Origin: Fibrella aestuarina BUZ 2
Lineage (GTDB): Bacteria > Bacteroidota > Bacteroidia > Cytophagales > Spirosomataceae
Assembly: GCF_000331105.1 (NCBI RefSeq)
Contig: NC_020054.1
Coordinates: 2,076,433-2,140,432 of the forward strand
Direction: 5' to 3'
Length of the DNA: 64,000 nt
A program made the translations under genes and the position numbers. Position 1 is the first letter of the stretch. Every line of letters starts with the position of its first letter. Below, piece by piece: positions 28,380 to 36,815 of this stretch. The notes under the pieces were generated by a model that saw only the letters and a program-made list of their open reading frames with translations, was not told where the DNA came from and did not search any database.

Positions 28380-29615
28380 ATGAACCGACTTTTTAGACCT
28401 GCTACGCTCCTGGGCGTAAGCCTGACGGCCCTGTTGCTGGCCTGTAACAAAGACGAGCCGTTCAACACCCAGATTCCGGAGAAGAACGACCAGCCAACGA
28501 CCTCGACAGTCGAAGGCAATGTATTCGAACCGGCGCTGGTGGCCGCTACCGATCAGCGGATTGGGCAGCTCCGGGTGCCAACTGGCTTCACCATCGCCAA
28601 GTTTGCCGATGGGTTGGGTAAGCCCCGCCAATTGGCCGTCAGTGAGTCGGGCAATGTGTATGTCACAAACCGGGAAGCAGGCACCGTGACGCGGCTCCGC
28701 GACACCAACGCGGATGGGGTCGTCGATGAAAAACAGGTGGTCGCTACCATCAAGAGCGTGCACGGTATCACCATCCATTCGGGAACGATGTACCTGGTGG
28801 CCATCAAGGAGGTGTTTTCAGCGCCTATCAACGGCGATGGGTCGCTGGGTACGTTGCGGCAGCTTATTGGCGATCTGCCCGATGCCGGACAGCACCCAAA
28901 CCGCACGATCGGGTTTGGCCCCGACGGCCTGATGTACCTCACCGTGGGGAGCACCTGTAACGCCTGCGCCGAACCCAATCCCGAACATGCCACGATGCTG
29001 GTAGCGAACCCCGACGGCAGCAATCGGCGGATTTACGCCAGCGGATTGCGCAACACCATTGGCTTCGGCTGGCATCCGCAGACCAAAGAGCTGTATGGCT
29101 TCGATCACGGGATCGACTGGCTGGGCGATGAGCAGCAGCAGGAAGAGCTGAACCTCATTAAGCAGGGCGCTTTCTACGGCTGGCCCTATATCTATGGCGA
29201 TGGGAACTACAACCCACATCCACGCCCGATGGGCGACACGACGTACGCCCAGATTCGGGCGCGCACTACGGTACCGACGCTTGGCTACACGCCTCACGCC
29301 GCTCCGCTGGCCATGACGTTCTACACGGCACCCAGCTCGGCCACAGCGGCCTTCCCTGCGGATTATCAAAACGACGCCTTTGTGACGATGCGCGGCTCGT
29401 GGAACCGGACCAAACCATCGGGCTACAACGTGGTTCGGGTGAAGTTTGAGAACGGCAAACCCGTTCGGATCGATGATTTTGTGACGGGCTTCCTGGTCGA
29501 AAATAACCAGTCGCAGTTTGGGCGGCCGGTTGGGATTGCTACCCTGCCCGATGGCTCGCTGATTTTCACCGACGATAACAACGGGGTGATTTACCGGGTC
29601 AGTTACCGAAAGTAG
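28380..29615 (+). CDS. Sorbosone/glucose dehydrogenase-like lipoprotein (PQQ type)
   Basis: A lipoprotein (lipobox LLLAC, Cys about 22) of 411 residues with the six-bladed beta-propeller of PQQ-dependent aldose or sorbosone dehydrogenases. Landmarks are FTIAKFADGLGKPRQLAVSE near the start, GFGPDGLMYLTVG, SGLRNTIGFGWHP, GFDHGIDWLGDE and GRPVGIATLPDGSLIFTDD at the end. It would oxidise a sugar or aldehyde in the periplasm, but many lipoprotein members have no shown activity. A second, distinct member lies at 50261-51448. It is monocistronic in appearance, with a hairpin after it. Confidence 0.88.
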   Translation: MNRLFRPATLLGVSLTALLLACNKDEPFNTQIPEKNDQPTTSTVEGNVFEPALVAATDQRIGQLRVPTGFTIAKFADGLGKPRQLAVSESGNVYVTNREAGTVTRLRDTNADGVVDEKQVVATIKSVHGITIHSGTMYLVAIKEVFSAPINGDGSLGTLRQLIGDLPDAGQHPNRTIGFGPDGLMYLTVGSTCNACAEPNPEHATMLVANPDGSNRRIYASGLRNTIGFGWHPQTKELYGFDHGIDWLGDEQQQEELNLIKQGAFYGWPYIYGDGNYNPHPRPMGDTTYAQIRARTTVPTLGYTPHAAPLAMTFYTAPSSATAAFPADYQNDAFVTMRGSWNRTKPSGYNVVRVKFENGKPVRIDDFVTGFLVENNQSQFGRPVGIATLPDGSLIFTDDNNGVIYRVSYRK

Positions 29616-29668
29616 CGTGGTTTGATGAGCGTCGGCTTAGGATACAACCCCAAGGCCGATGGGACTGA

Positions 29669-29736
29669 GACAAAGAAGGGATACGATCGTTCATCCTGTC
29701 GACAGACCGGTTAAGCGATTGTATCCCTTCTTCGTC
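29669..29736. repeat. 21-bp imperfect inverted repeat after the dehydrogenase gene
   Basis: The arms 29669-29689 and 29716-29736 (AAAGAAGGGATACGATCG and complement) differ at two positions. It lies 54 bases past the stop and lacks a T-run. It is probably a transcript end. Confidence 0.6.
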
Positions 29737-29805
29737 TATTAACTACAGTCAATTGTTTCTTTGGAGGTAGCTTTCCAGCCAAATCGTATACGAACATTGA
29801 ACGCA

Positions 29806-29922
29806 ATGCACTACCTCCCTTATCTGTTTATGGTGCTGTACGGACTGGCTTATCTGGTAGGCATGACGCTGGGCATCCTGGGTATTCTGGCCCTGCTGAA
29901 ATACCTGCGCAAAGCCCCCTAA
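29806..29922 (+). CDS. 38-residue single-pass membrane peptide
   Basis: ATG to TAA gives 38 residues starting MHYLPYLFMVLYGLAYLVGM and ending YLRKAP. Almost the whole peptide is one or two short hydrophobic helices (GLAYLVGMTLGILGILALL) with a positive end, as expected for a small membrane protein. A GGAGG lies about 40 bases upstream, too far to be its ribosome site. A strong hairpin begins 2 bases after the stop. No homologue is known to me, and it could be non-coding. The tight fit between start, stop and terminator makes a gene plausible. Confidence 0.5.
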   Translation: MHYLPYLFMVLYGLAYLVGMTLGILGILALLKYLRKAP

Positions 29923-29924
29923 TC

Positions 29925-29952
29925 GTAATGCCCGGCTGGAGCCGGGCATTAC
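29925..29952 (+). terminator. Hairpin after the small membrane peptide
   Basis: A perfect 12-bp stem GTAATGCCCGGC / GCCGGGCATTAC with a 4-base loop lies right after the small gene. The T-run is weak (TAAATC). Confidence 0.65.
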
Positions 29953-30003
29953 TAAATCAAACCTTCGGGCTACTGTCGCGTTGATAATGCAGACGACAAC
30001 GCT

Positions 30004-30447
30004 ATGAAAACGCTGCTTTCATGCTCGCTGGTTTTGTTGATGGCCAGCCACAGCTACGCCCAACCCAAAACGTCCGCTTTCTTTATGATCGGAAATTATG
30101 CCAGCCCGAACTGGGAAAAGCTGGCATTTGATCTGACGAACGGGGCGAAGACGATGACCTATTCGTACGCGGCCAATGAACGCGGCCACACCCTGCAAAA
30201 GCTGGGAACCCGGATGATCAACGGGCAAAAAGGGGTAGTGGTGAAGATTCCCGGCACGGCCAAAACCTACGTGATTGTTCCGAACCGGGCGGGTAAACAA
30301 CTACTGATGATGAGCGAGGATGGCACCTACCGGAAGCGTTTTCCATTGGGGTATGAAGGCCCCGTCGATGGGCGGGGTACGTTCTGCGCGACCTGCGCCA
30401 ACGAACCGAAGGACGCCTTCGCGCTAGTCGACTCGTTCGTTCGGTAG
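30004..30447 (+). CDS. Secreted protein of unknown function, 147 aa
   Basis: The signal peptide is at residues 1-19 (LLSCSLVLLMASHSYAQ). The mature part is basic, with strands such as GVVVKIPGTAKTYVIV and GKQLLMMSEDGTY, and a CATC pair near the end (residues 131-134) that may form a disulphide. I recognise no family. It stands alone between a small membrane peptide gene and a DUF1801 gene, all on the + strand. Confidence 0.7.
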   Translation: MKTLLSCSLVLLMASHSYAQPKTSAFFMIGNYASPNWEKLAFDLTNGAKTMTYSYAANERGHTLQKLGTRMINGQKGVVVKIPGTAKTYVIVPNRAGKQLLMMSEDGTYRKRFPLGYEGPVDGRGTFCATCANEPKDAFALVDSFVR

Positions 30448-30534
30448 AGGCCGGAAATGTACTGCTGCGCGATGCGCCTTTCGGGGAAAAGTGCGTTCTT
30501 GGGTAGGCTATAATACGCCAAACCAGCCAGCTAC

Positions 30535-30933
30535 ATGAACGCTGCCCAATCGACACCGACGACGATCGACGATTACATTGCCACGTTCCCGGCAGCGGTG
30601 CAATCGCTGTTGACGCAGGTACGTGCCACCATCCGGGAAGCAGCCCCGGAAGCGACCGAAACCATCAAATACGCCATGCCGACCTACGTGCTCGACGGCA
30701 ATCTGGTCTATTTCGCGGCCTTCGCGAAGCACATCGGCTTCTACGCCACACCGTCGGGGCAGGAGGCATTCCGGGAGCGTCTGGCGGGCTACAAGACGGG
30801 CAAAGGCTCGATCCAGTTTCCATTCGATAAACCCATTCCGCACGACCTGATCCGCGATATGGTGCGGTATCGGGTTGCCGAAAACCGGGCGAAAGCGGCG
30901 GCGAAGCGGCAACAAAAAGCAACCATCAGCTAA
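30535..30933 (+). CDS. DUF1801 (YdhG-like) protein
   Basis: A cytosolic protein of 132 residues with the DUF1801 pattern: TIDDYIATFPAAVQSLLTQV helix, IKYAMPTYVLDGNLVYFAAF, KHIGFYATPSG, GKGSIQFPFDKPIPHDLI and a C-terminal helix. The fold is that of a small alpha/beta protein related to the yeast frataxin-like Fra iron-chaperone annotation, but function is unproven. Convergent with the histidine kinase gene, 11 bases between stops. Confidence 0.9.
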   Translation: MNAAQSTPTTIDDYIATFPAAVQSLLTQVRATIREAAPEATETIKYAMPTYVLDGNLVYFAAFAKHIGFYATPSGQEAFRERLAGYKTGKGSIQFPFDKPIPHDLIRDMVRYRVAENRAKAAAKRQQKATIS

Positions 30934-30944
30934 GGTGCGGCCGC

Positions 30945-32348
30945 TCAGAACTGAAGCCGGAAAGTACTGCCCCGGCCCACTTCGGTGCTGACGGTGAGCT
31001 GCCCGCCCTGCTGTTGCAACATCTGCCGCGAGAGGCTCAGTCCAATGCCGGAGCCCGTTTTTTTGGTCGTGAAAAACGGGATGAAAATCTGTTCAAGTGC
31101 CTCAGGCTCAATGCCGGGGCCGTTGTCGGTTACGTCGATGATCGTTCGGGTGCCGTCGGTGTACGCAGCCAGCCGAATAGTTGGCTTGGGCGTCTGAACC
31201 AGGGCTTCGCGGGCGTTTTTCAACAGATTCAGCAACACCATTTCCAGTTGGCCTTCGTCGGCGCGGATCAGCAATGGTTCGGCCGACGCGTCGGTACTGG
31301 GTACGTCGAGCGTGAGTTGAATCTGCCGTTCGTCGAGTGAAGGACGTACCAGCGCGGCCACCCGCTGTACCAACGTACCCACCGATACCTCGGCCATGCG
31401 TGGCGCCGGAATGGTGGTGAAGCTGCGGTAGGCATCCACAAAGCGCATGATCCCCTCGCCACGTTGGGCAATGGTGCCGAGCGCGTCGCGCAGGTCGCCC
31501 ACGGCTTCGGTCAGGATGGGCGTAGCGGGCAGATCGGGCGGAAGGTTATGGGCAATGTCGTGTTCGAGAATGGCCTGCATGGTGCCGGTCAGCGAGACGA
31601 GCGGCGTCATCGAGTTCATGATCTCGTGCCGCAGTACTTTGGTCAGGTTCTGCCAGGCGTCTACTTCTTTCTGCTGCAACTCAGACCGGATGTTTTGCAG
31701 CGAAACGAGCGTGATCAGCCGCCCCCGTAGCCGCACGTCGGTGGTACGCACGGCGAGGTCGTTACCGTTGGCGGTGGTATAGGCAAACGCGGCCTGCCGG
31801 TCGGGGCCGGTGAGGCGGGCGGGCAGGTCGGGGTACTGATTGGTCAGGTCACTCAGCATGCGCAGCCGGTAGGTATCGAGCAGCCGCAACGCCGCCTGGT
31901 TGACCAGTTCGACCTGTCCGGTGGCGTCGAACGCCAGTAATCCCACACTGACGTGTTGGACAATGGTGTTGAGGTATTGCAGGTTGGCTTCTTTCTCGGC
32001 TCGCGCCTGCCGAAACGCTTCCAACACCTCGTTGAACTGCTGATTCAACTGCGAAAACGACGGCCCCAGCTGACTGTCGGCGTTGAAGCCAACGGCAAAA
32101 TCGGAATACCGCACCGACTCCAGAAAGTAGGTCAGCTTGCGGTTCACGCCCGTCGTATAGGTATACAGGCTCGTGCCCAGCCAAAGCAGCGTGCCACCCA
32201 CAATCACGAGCAGAGGCATCGTCAGCGTGGGTAGCACCCACGTACCCGTAGCCAGGCCGTTACGGATCAGCCACAGGTACGTTGCCAGCCCGGCCATAAC
32301 TGACAAACTCGCCATTCGCCACGATATACCCCAGGTAAATTGATTCAC
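30945..32348 (-). CDS. NtrY-like membrane sensor histidine kinase
   Basis: This encodes 467 residues. Two membrane helices lie near the N-terminus (about 13-30 and 37-58), then a HAMP-like linker and a PAS domain (about 105-190, LLAFDATGQVELVNQAALRL). The phospho-acceptor helix has LRHEIMNSMTPLVSLTG (His about 242). The ATP-binding domain shows NLLKNAREAL, DNGPGIEPEAL and TTKKTGSGIGLSLSRQ. The gene follows the NtrC-type regulator on the same strand with a hairpin between. The pair resembles NtrX/NtrY systems. The signal sensed is unknown. Confidence 0.92.
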   Translation of the reverse strand: MNQFTWGISWRMASLSVMAGLATYLWLIRNGLATGTWVLPTLTMPLLVIVGGTLLWLGTSLYTYTTGVNRKLTYFLESVRYSDFAVGFNADSQLGPSFSQLNQQFNEVLEAFRQARAEKEANLQYLNTIVQHVSVGLLAFDATGQVELVNQAALRLLDTYRLRMLSDLTNQYPDLPARLTGPDRQAAFAYTTANGNDLAVRTTDVRLRGRLITLVSLQNIRSELQQKEVDAWQNLTKVLRHEIMNSMTPLVSLTGTMQAILEHDIAHNLPPDLPATPILTEAVGDLRDALGTIAQRGEGIMRFVDAYRSFTTIPAPRMAEVSVGTLVQRVAALVRPSLDERQIQLTLDVPSTDASAEPLLIRADEGQLEMVLLNLLKNAREALVQTPKPTIRLAAYTDGTRTIIDVTDNGPGIEPEALEQIFIPFFTTKKTGSGIGLSLSRQMLQQQGGQLTVSTEVGRGSTFRLQF

Positions 32349-32406
32349 AAAGTTTGAGTTTGGGGAGTTTTAAGTTTTCAGTTTGGAGGCTGCCTGATTT
32401 GAGCTG

Positions 32407-32442
32407 TTTTTGTCATCCCGACGTCAGGAGGGATGACAAAAA
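32407..32442 (-). terminator. 13-bp palindromic terminator between regulator and kinase
   Basis: TTTTTGTCATCCC and GGGATGACAAAAA form a perfect stem with a 10-base loop and A/T runs on both sides, so it can act in either direction. It lies between the response regulator and the kinase, suggesting reduced read-through to the kinase. Confidence 0.7.
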
Positions 32443-32458
32443 GGGTGAAAACTGCCTT

Positions 32459-33826
32459 TTACAGTCCATACTTCTCCATGCGCCGGTAGAGGGCTTGCCG
32501 CGACAGGCCCAGTTCGCGGGCGACGTCGGTGATGTTGCCGCCGTGTTTTTGCATCGCCTGCTGAATCATGCGGCGTTCCATCGATTCAATCTGCAAGGTG
32601 TCGTTACCGGGCATGGTCTGGCCCATCGCGGCGGGTGTCGAGCCAAAGAAGAAATCGTCGGAGGTGAGCGTGTTGCCCCGCGCCAGAATAACGGCCCGCT
32701 CGATGGCGTGTTGCAATTCGCGGACGTTACCGGGCCAGGCATATTGCTTCAGGTGGCGTAGCAGATCAGGACTGATCTGCCCCACGGGCCGGTTGTACTG
32801 CTTGCGATACTGCCGCAGAAAGTGCTCGGCCAACGGACCAATGTCGTCGGGGCGTTGGCGCAGGGGTGGAATGTGCAACTCGATGGTGTTGATCCGATAC
32901 AGCAAATCCTGCCGGAACGAGCGGTCTAGCACCCGGGCGTTGAGGTCGGCGTTGGTGGCGCAAACCAGCCGCACGTCGATGGGGCGGGGTTTGTTGCTAC
33001 CCACGCGCATCACCTGCCGCTGTTGCAGCACCGTGAGCAGCCGCGCCTGTTGCGACAAACCGACGTTGCCGATCTCGTCCAGGAAAATGGTGCCACCCTG
33101 CGCTTCTTCAAAACGGCCGGCGCGGTCGTCGCGCGCGTCGGTAAAGGCACCGCGTACGTGGCCAAACAGTTCGCTTTCAAACAGGCTTTCGGGCAGCGCA
33201 CCCAGGTCGGCGGCCACAAACGGTTTGTCGCGGCGGGTCGAGAGGCGGTGAATTTCGCGGGCCAGTACGTCTTTACCCGTGCCGTTTTCGCCCAGGATCA
33301 GGATGTTGGCATCGGTGGGGGCTACGCGTTCTACGGTGTCGAGAATCTGGCGCATAGCTGCACTCTGCGCGATGACCGGACCGGCGTTGGCCGCGCCGCC
33401 TTTTTTCGCCGCCGCACCTGATCCACCCGCTCCTTCGCTCGCTTTTTTGCTGTCGATGGCCGTTTTGATCACCTCCACCAGCTTGTCGTTCTCCCAGGGC
33501 TTCAGCACAAAATCGGCGGCACCGGCCTTGATGGCCCGCACGGCCATTTCCACGTCGCCATAGGCGGTAAACAGCACCACGCGCGTGCTTGGGTCGGCGT
33601 CGAGAATGCGGTCGAGCCAGTCGAAGCCTTCTTTGCCGGAGCTGACATCGCGCGTGAAATTCATGTCGAGCAGTACGGCGTCGTAGTTGGTGTTACCCAG
33701 CAAAAAAGGAAGGCGATCGGGATTTTTTTCAATATCGACCTGCCCGATGTGGCGCTTCAGCAGCAGCTTGGCCGCCAGCAGCACGTCGGGGTCGTCGTCA
33801 ACGATGAGAAGTTTAGCCGTTTGCAT
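32459..33826 (-). CDS. NtrC-family sigma-54-dependent response regulator
   Basis: The ATG at 33826 starts a normal receiver domain (MQTAKLLIVDDDPDVL); the longer frame upstream is not used. 455 residues. The receiver has phospho-acceptor Asp54 (VLLDMNF). The AAA+ domain has Walker A GENGTGKD, the sigma-54 contact loop GAFTDA (the usual form is GAFTGA, so one residue differs) and Walker B GGTIFLDEIGN. A Fis-type helix-turn-helix ends the protein (GGNITDVARELGLSRQALYR). It would activate sigma-54 promoters in response to the partner kinase downstream. Confidence 0.95.
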   Translation of the reverse strand: MQTAKLLIVDDDPDVLLAAKLLLKRHIGQVDIEKNPDRLPFLLGNTNYDAVLLDMNFTRDVSSGKEGFDWLDRILDADPSTRVVLFTAYGDVEMAVRAIKAGAADFVLKPWENDKLVEVIKTAIDSKKASEGAGGSGAAAKKGGAANAGPVIAQSAAMRQILDTVERVAPTDANILILGENGTGKDVLAREIHRLSTRRDKPFVAADLGALPESLFESELFGHVRGAFTDARDDRAGRFEEAQGGTIFLDEIGNVGLSQQARLLTVLQQRQVMRVGSNKPRPIDVRLVCATNADLNARVLDRSFRQDLLYRINTIELHIPPLRQRPDDIGPLAEHFLRQYRKQYNRPVGQISPDLLRHLKQYAWPGNVRELQHAIERAVILARGNTLTSDDFFFGSTPAAMGQTMPGNDTLQIESMERRMIQQAMQKHGGNITDVARELGLSRQALYRRMEKYGL

Positions 33827-33850
33827 AGGGGTAAAAATAAGGAGCGCGGC

Positions 33851-33925
33851 GCGTGGGGCAAGGGGCGCGGTGCAATCTATCCGTCGCAACTCTTTGCCTG
33901 GCAGCCCGTGCCCCTTGCCCCACGC
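33851..33925. repeat. 16-bp inverted repeat in the divergent promoter region
   Basis: GCGTGGGGCAAGGGGC (33851-33866) and its exact complement (33910-33925) flank 43 bases between the divergent response regulator and glycosyltransferase genes. It could be an operator or hairpin leader. Confidence 0.5.
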
Positions 33926-33942
33926 CGTTTACCTTTGCGCCC

Positions 33943-35628
33943 ATGTTTTCCAAACGTCTCTTTTTTAGTCTGCTTGGCCTGGTGGTGGCGGCCAACTTCA
34001 CGGCCTTGTTTTTGCCGATTATGGAACCCGACAACGGCCTGTACGGCACCGTTGCCAAAGAAATGTTTCTGACCGGCGACTACGTCAATCTGTATTCCTG
34101 CGGCGTCGAATGGCTCGACAAACCCCGGCTTCCGTTTGTGCTCAACGTGCTGTTTATGAAGCTGCTGGGCGTTACCACGGCGGCCTATAAACTTCCCGCG
34201 CTGCTCTGTTTCTGCGGCAGTTTGTTTTACACCTATCGCTTCGCTCGACTCAACTATTCGGTGCTGGTGGCGCAGGTGGCGACCCTGATGTTCGGCACGG
34301 CCTACCACGTGATCCTGTCGAATACCGACGTGCGCGCCGAACCCTTCCTGACGCTTTTCATCATCGGCCCGGCCTACCATTTCATGCGGGCCTGGCAGGA
34401 AAAACAGACCAACGCCTGGCCGCATATCGTGGCGGGTTCACTGCTGGCCGCCTGCGCCATGATGACCAAAGGCCCCGTGGTGCCGGTCGTGACGGTGGGG
34501 GCGGGGCTCGTGATCCACGCGCTGCTGACGGGTCAGGTACGTTCCTTATTTGAACTACGTTGGCTCGTGGCGATCGTGCTGACGTTTGTGTTCACGGCCC
34601 CCGAGTTGTATTGCCTTTATCAGCAATTCGACGCGCATCCCGAGAAAGTGGTGTATGGGCAGACGGGTACGTCGGGGCTGCGGTTTTTCTTTTGGGATAG
34701 TCAGATGGGTCGCTTCCTGAACAACGGCCCCCTGCGCGGCAGCGGCGATCCGCTGCTGTTTACGCATACCCTGCTCTGGGCGATGCTCCCCTGGGCGTTG
34801 CCGTTCTACGCGGCCGTGGGGCGGGCCATCGCGGGCCTCGTCCGCCGACAGAATCCACTGCCGGAATACCTCTCGCTGGGGGCGGGGCTCACGCTCTTCG
34901 TGCTGTTTTCGGCCTCTCGCTTTCAGTTGCCGCATTACCTCAACATCGTTTTCCCGTTCTACACCATCCTGGGGGCACATTACCTCACTACCCGCAGCCC
35001 GGTTGTTCTGCGGCGCTGGGTGATCGGGCAAACGGTGCTGGGCGTAGTCGGAACGCTGTTTGTGACGGGTATCGTGCTGTTCTACCAACCGGCCCGGCTG
35101 CTGGAAGGGCTGCTCTGGATTGGGCTGTTTACGGTGACGACGGCGGCGCTGTTCTGGCGCTACCAAACCGCCGAGCGTGGCCCGATGGGTACGATGATGG
35201 GTCGGATGGTGGGCCTGATGGCGATGCTGGGCGGGGTCATCAACCTGATTCTGTATCCCTCAATCATGCAGTACCAAGCAGGAATGGTTGCCGCCGATTT
35301 TGCCAACGAAAAACCCGCGCTGCAACGGAAGACGTACCTGTATGGCGTGCATACGTTTGGCGAAAGCTCGTGGTCGTATGAATACTATACCAAACAGCCC
35401 ACGCAGTACTTGTATCAGGATTCAACGTTGAAGCAAGCCACGCAGGCGGGGCCGGTGCAGGTGTTCACGAGCGCGCCCTACGCCGATTCGCTGGCGCAGC
35501 ACGGTTTCCAGGTACGTCGGATCGCCACGTTTCCCTATTACCACGTTAGTCAGCTGTCGGGTACGTTCCTGAATCCGGAAACCCGCGCAAGTACGCTGCG
35601 GGCGTATGTGCTAGCCGAGGTAAAGTAG
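33943..35628 (+). CDS. GT39 / ArnT-like membrane glycosyltransferase
   Basis: From the ATG at 33943 the protein has 561 residues and about 10-12 membrane helices. The first extracytoplasmic loop has PIMEPDNGLYGTVAKEM and WLDKPRLPFVLN, as in ArnT and other GT-C enzymes that use polyprenyl-phosphate sugars; acidic residues in this loop are the catalytic site. LMFGTAYHVILSNTDVRAEP continues the family pattern. The C-terminal ~110 residues are soluble. It would add a sugar to lipid A or another envelope lipid or protein in the periplasm. The exact acceptor is unknown. Confidence 0.85.
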   Translation: MFSKRLFFSLLGLVVAANFTALFLPIMEPDNGLYGTVAKEMFLTGDYVNLYSCGVEWLDKPRLPFVLNVLFMKLLGVTTAAYKLPALLCFCGSLFYTYRFARLNYSVLVAQVATLMFGTAYHVILSNTDVRAEPFLTLFIIGPAYHFMRAWQEKQTNAWPHIVAGSLLAACAMMTKGPVVPVVTVGAGLVIHALLTGQVRSLFELRWLVAIVLTFVFTAPELYCLYQQFDAHPEKVVYGQTGTSGLRFFFWDSQMGRFLNNGPLRGSGDPLLFTHTLLWAMLPWALPFYAAVGRAIAGLVRRQNPLPEYLSLGAGLTLFVLFSASRFQLPHYLNIVFPFYTILGAHYLTTRSPVVLRRWVIGQTVLGVVGTLFVTGIVLFYQPARLLEGLLWIGLFTVTTAALFWRYQTAERGPMGTMMGRMVGLMAMLGGVINLILYPSIMQYQAGMVAADFANEKPALQRKTYLYGVHTFGESSWSYEYYTKQPTQYLYQDSTLKQATQAGPVQVFTSAPYADSLAQHGFQVRRIATFPYYHVSQLSGTFLNPETRASTLRAYVLAEVK

Positions 35629-35660
35629 GCTGGGTAGCCGACAAATGGCTTATTACCAGA

Positions 35661-35709
35661 TGACGATTGGCTGTCGCCTGTTCCTTCGACGGGCAACAGC
35701 CAATCGTCA
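35661..35709 (+). terminator. 14-bp perfect hairpin after the glycosyltransferase
   Basis: TGACGATTGGCTGT and ACAGCCAATCGTCA pair exactly over a 21-base loop, 32 bases after the stop, and AAAATC follows. It is a probable transcript end without a T-run. Confidence 0.55.
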
Positions 35710-35822
35710 AAATCAGAGCGTTACACTCAGAACGCTGCGTTGTCCCGCTCCCTCACAAACTGCGCCGAATGATGGGTACCCGAGTTGATTAGTAGAATAA
35801 GTATCAACTCAACCCAATCATC

Positions 35823-36680
35823 ATGGCAGACAAACAGTTTGCGATGGGCGACATCAAAGGCATGTCGTCGATCCAGCCCTTTGCTACCGGTTCGAGCGTG
35901 GTCAATATTGGCCAGAACGAGCGGATCATCTCAGCGGCGGCGGGCGCCTTACTGACAACCATCGGCGCCCGGCGCGGAAGCTGGCTGCTGGCAACGATCG
36001 GCGGCTACCTGGCATTTCGGGGCGCTTCGGGTTTTTGTCCCATTAATCAGGCTGTTGGTCGGAACACGGCCGAAGATAGCCGCATCGAACCGCTCGAAAT
36101 CAGCCGGAGCATCACGATCAACAAGCCGCGCGACGAAGTCTATCAATACTGGCGGAAACTCGAAAACCTGCCCAAATTCATGAAGCACCTCCAGTCGGTG
36201 ACGCAGCTCGACGAGCGGCGCTCGCACTGGGTAGCGCCGGTACCGGGCACGGAGAAAATCGACGCCATTGGCAACATCGAATGGGATGCCGAAATCATTG
36301 AAGAGGTTGAAAACGAGCGGCTTTTGTGGCGGTCCGTCAGCGAGTCGACAGTCGATAACGCGGGGGAGGTGCGCTTTCAGGACGCCCCTCCGGGCCGGGG
36401 CACCGAGGTCCACGTAACCATCCGCTACACGCCGCCTGCGGGCCAGTTGGGCACGGCCGTTGCCAAGCTGTTCCAGCCGGCGTTCCGGCAAATGGTGAAA
36501 GAAGACATCCGCCGATTCAAGCGCATCATGGAAACGGGTCTGATTCCGTCCAACGAAGGCCCGTCGGGTCGGGAGCCGGAACGCATCAACCCTGCCCTGC
36601 GCCAACACCTCGACCAGCCCCAAACGCATTCGAGAAGCCCCAAATCGGACAAAGAAAACGCCCAAAACGCGATCATCTAA
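35823..36680 (+). CDS. SRPBCC-domain protein with N-terminal membrane segment
   Basis: This encodes 285 residues. The N-terminal ~70 residues (IISAAAGALLTTIGARRGSW, then IGGYLAFRGASGFCPIN) match the small two-helix DUF2892/YgaP-like inner-membrane module. Residues about 95-240 are a START/SRPBCC domain (ISRSITINKPRDEVYQYWRK, PKFMKHLQSV, WDAEIIEEVENERLLWRS). The ~40-residue tail is polar and disordered. Fusions of this kind are common in Bacteroidota and Proteobacteria and are thought to bind a hydrophobic ligand near the membrane; no reaction is known. ATG at 35823 follows an AT-rich leader. Confidence 0.87.
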   Translation: MADKQFAMGDIKGMSSIQPFATGSSVVNIGQNERIISAAAGALLTTIGARRGSWLLATIGGYLAFRGASGFCPINQAVGRNTAEDSRIEPLEISRSITINKPRDEVYQYWRKLENLPKFMKHLQSVTQLDERRSHWVAPVPGTEKIDAIGNIEWDAEIIEEVENERLLWRSVSESTVDNAGEVRFQDAPPGRGTEVHVTIRYTPPAGQLGTAVAKLFQPAFRQMVKEDIRRFKRIMETGLIPSNEGPSGREPERINPALRQHLDQPQTHSRSPKSDKENAQNAII

Positions 36681-36690
36681 AAGTCTGGAC

Positions 36691-36798
36691 AGTCGTTTTG
36701 ACAGGAGTTCAAAGTCTGGAAAGCTGGTTTACGTGTTGCCCACGGAAGTGCATATACTAAACCGACTTTCCAGACTCTGGACTCCTGTCAAAACGACT
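36691..36798. repeat. 40-bp near-perfect inverted repeat between two genes
   Basis: Arms 36691-36730 and 36759-36798 pair with four mismatches (starting AGTCGTTTTGACAGGAGT). It lies between co-directional genes and ends 17 bases before the alcohol dehydrogenase start. No T-run. Confidence 0.75.
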
Positions 36799-36815
36799 CT
36801 ATAGACTCAACATCT

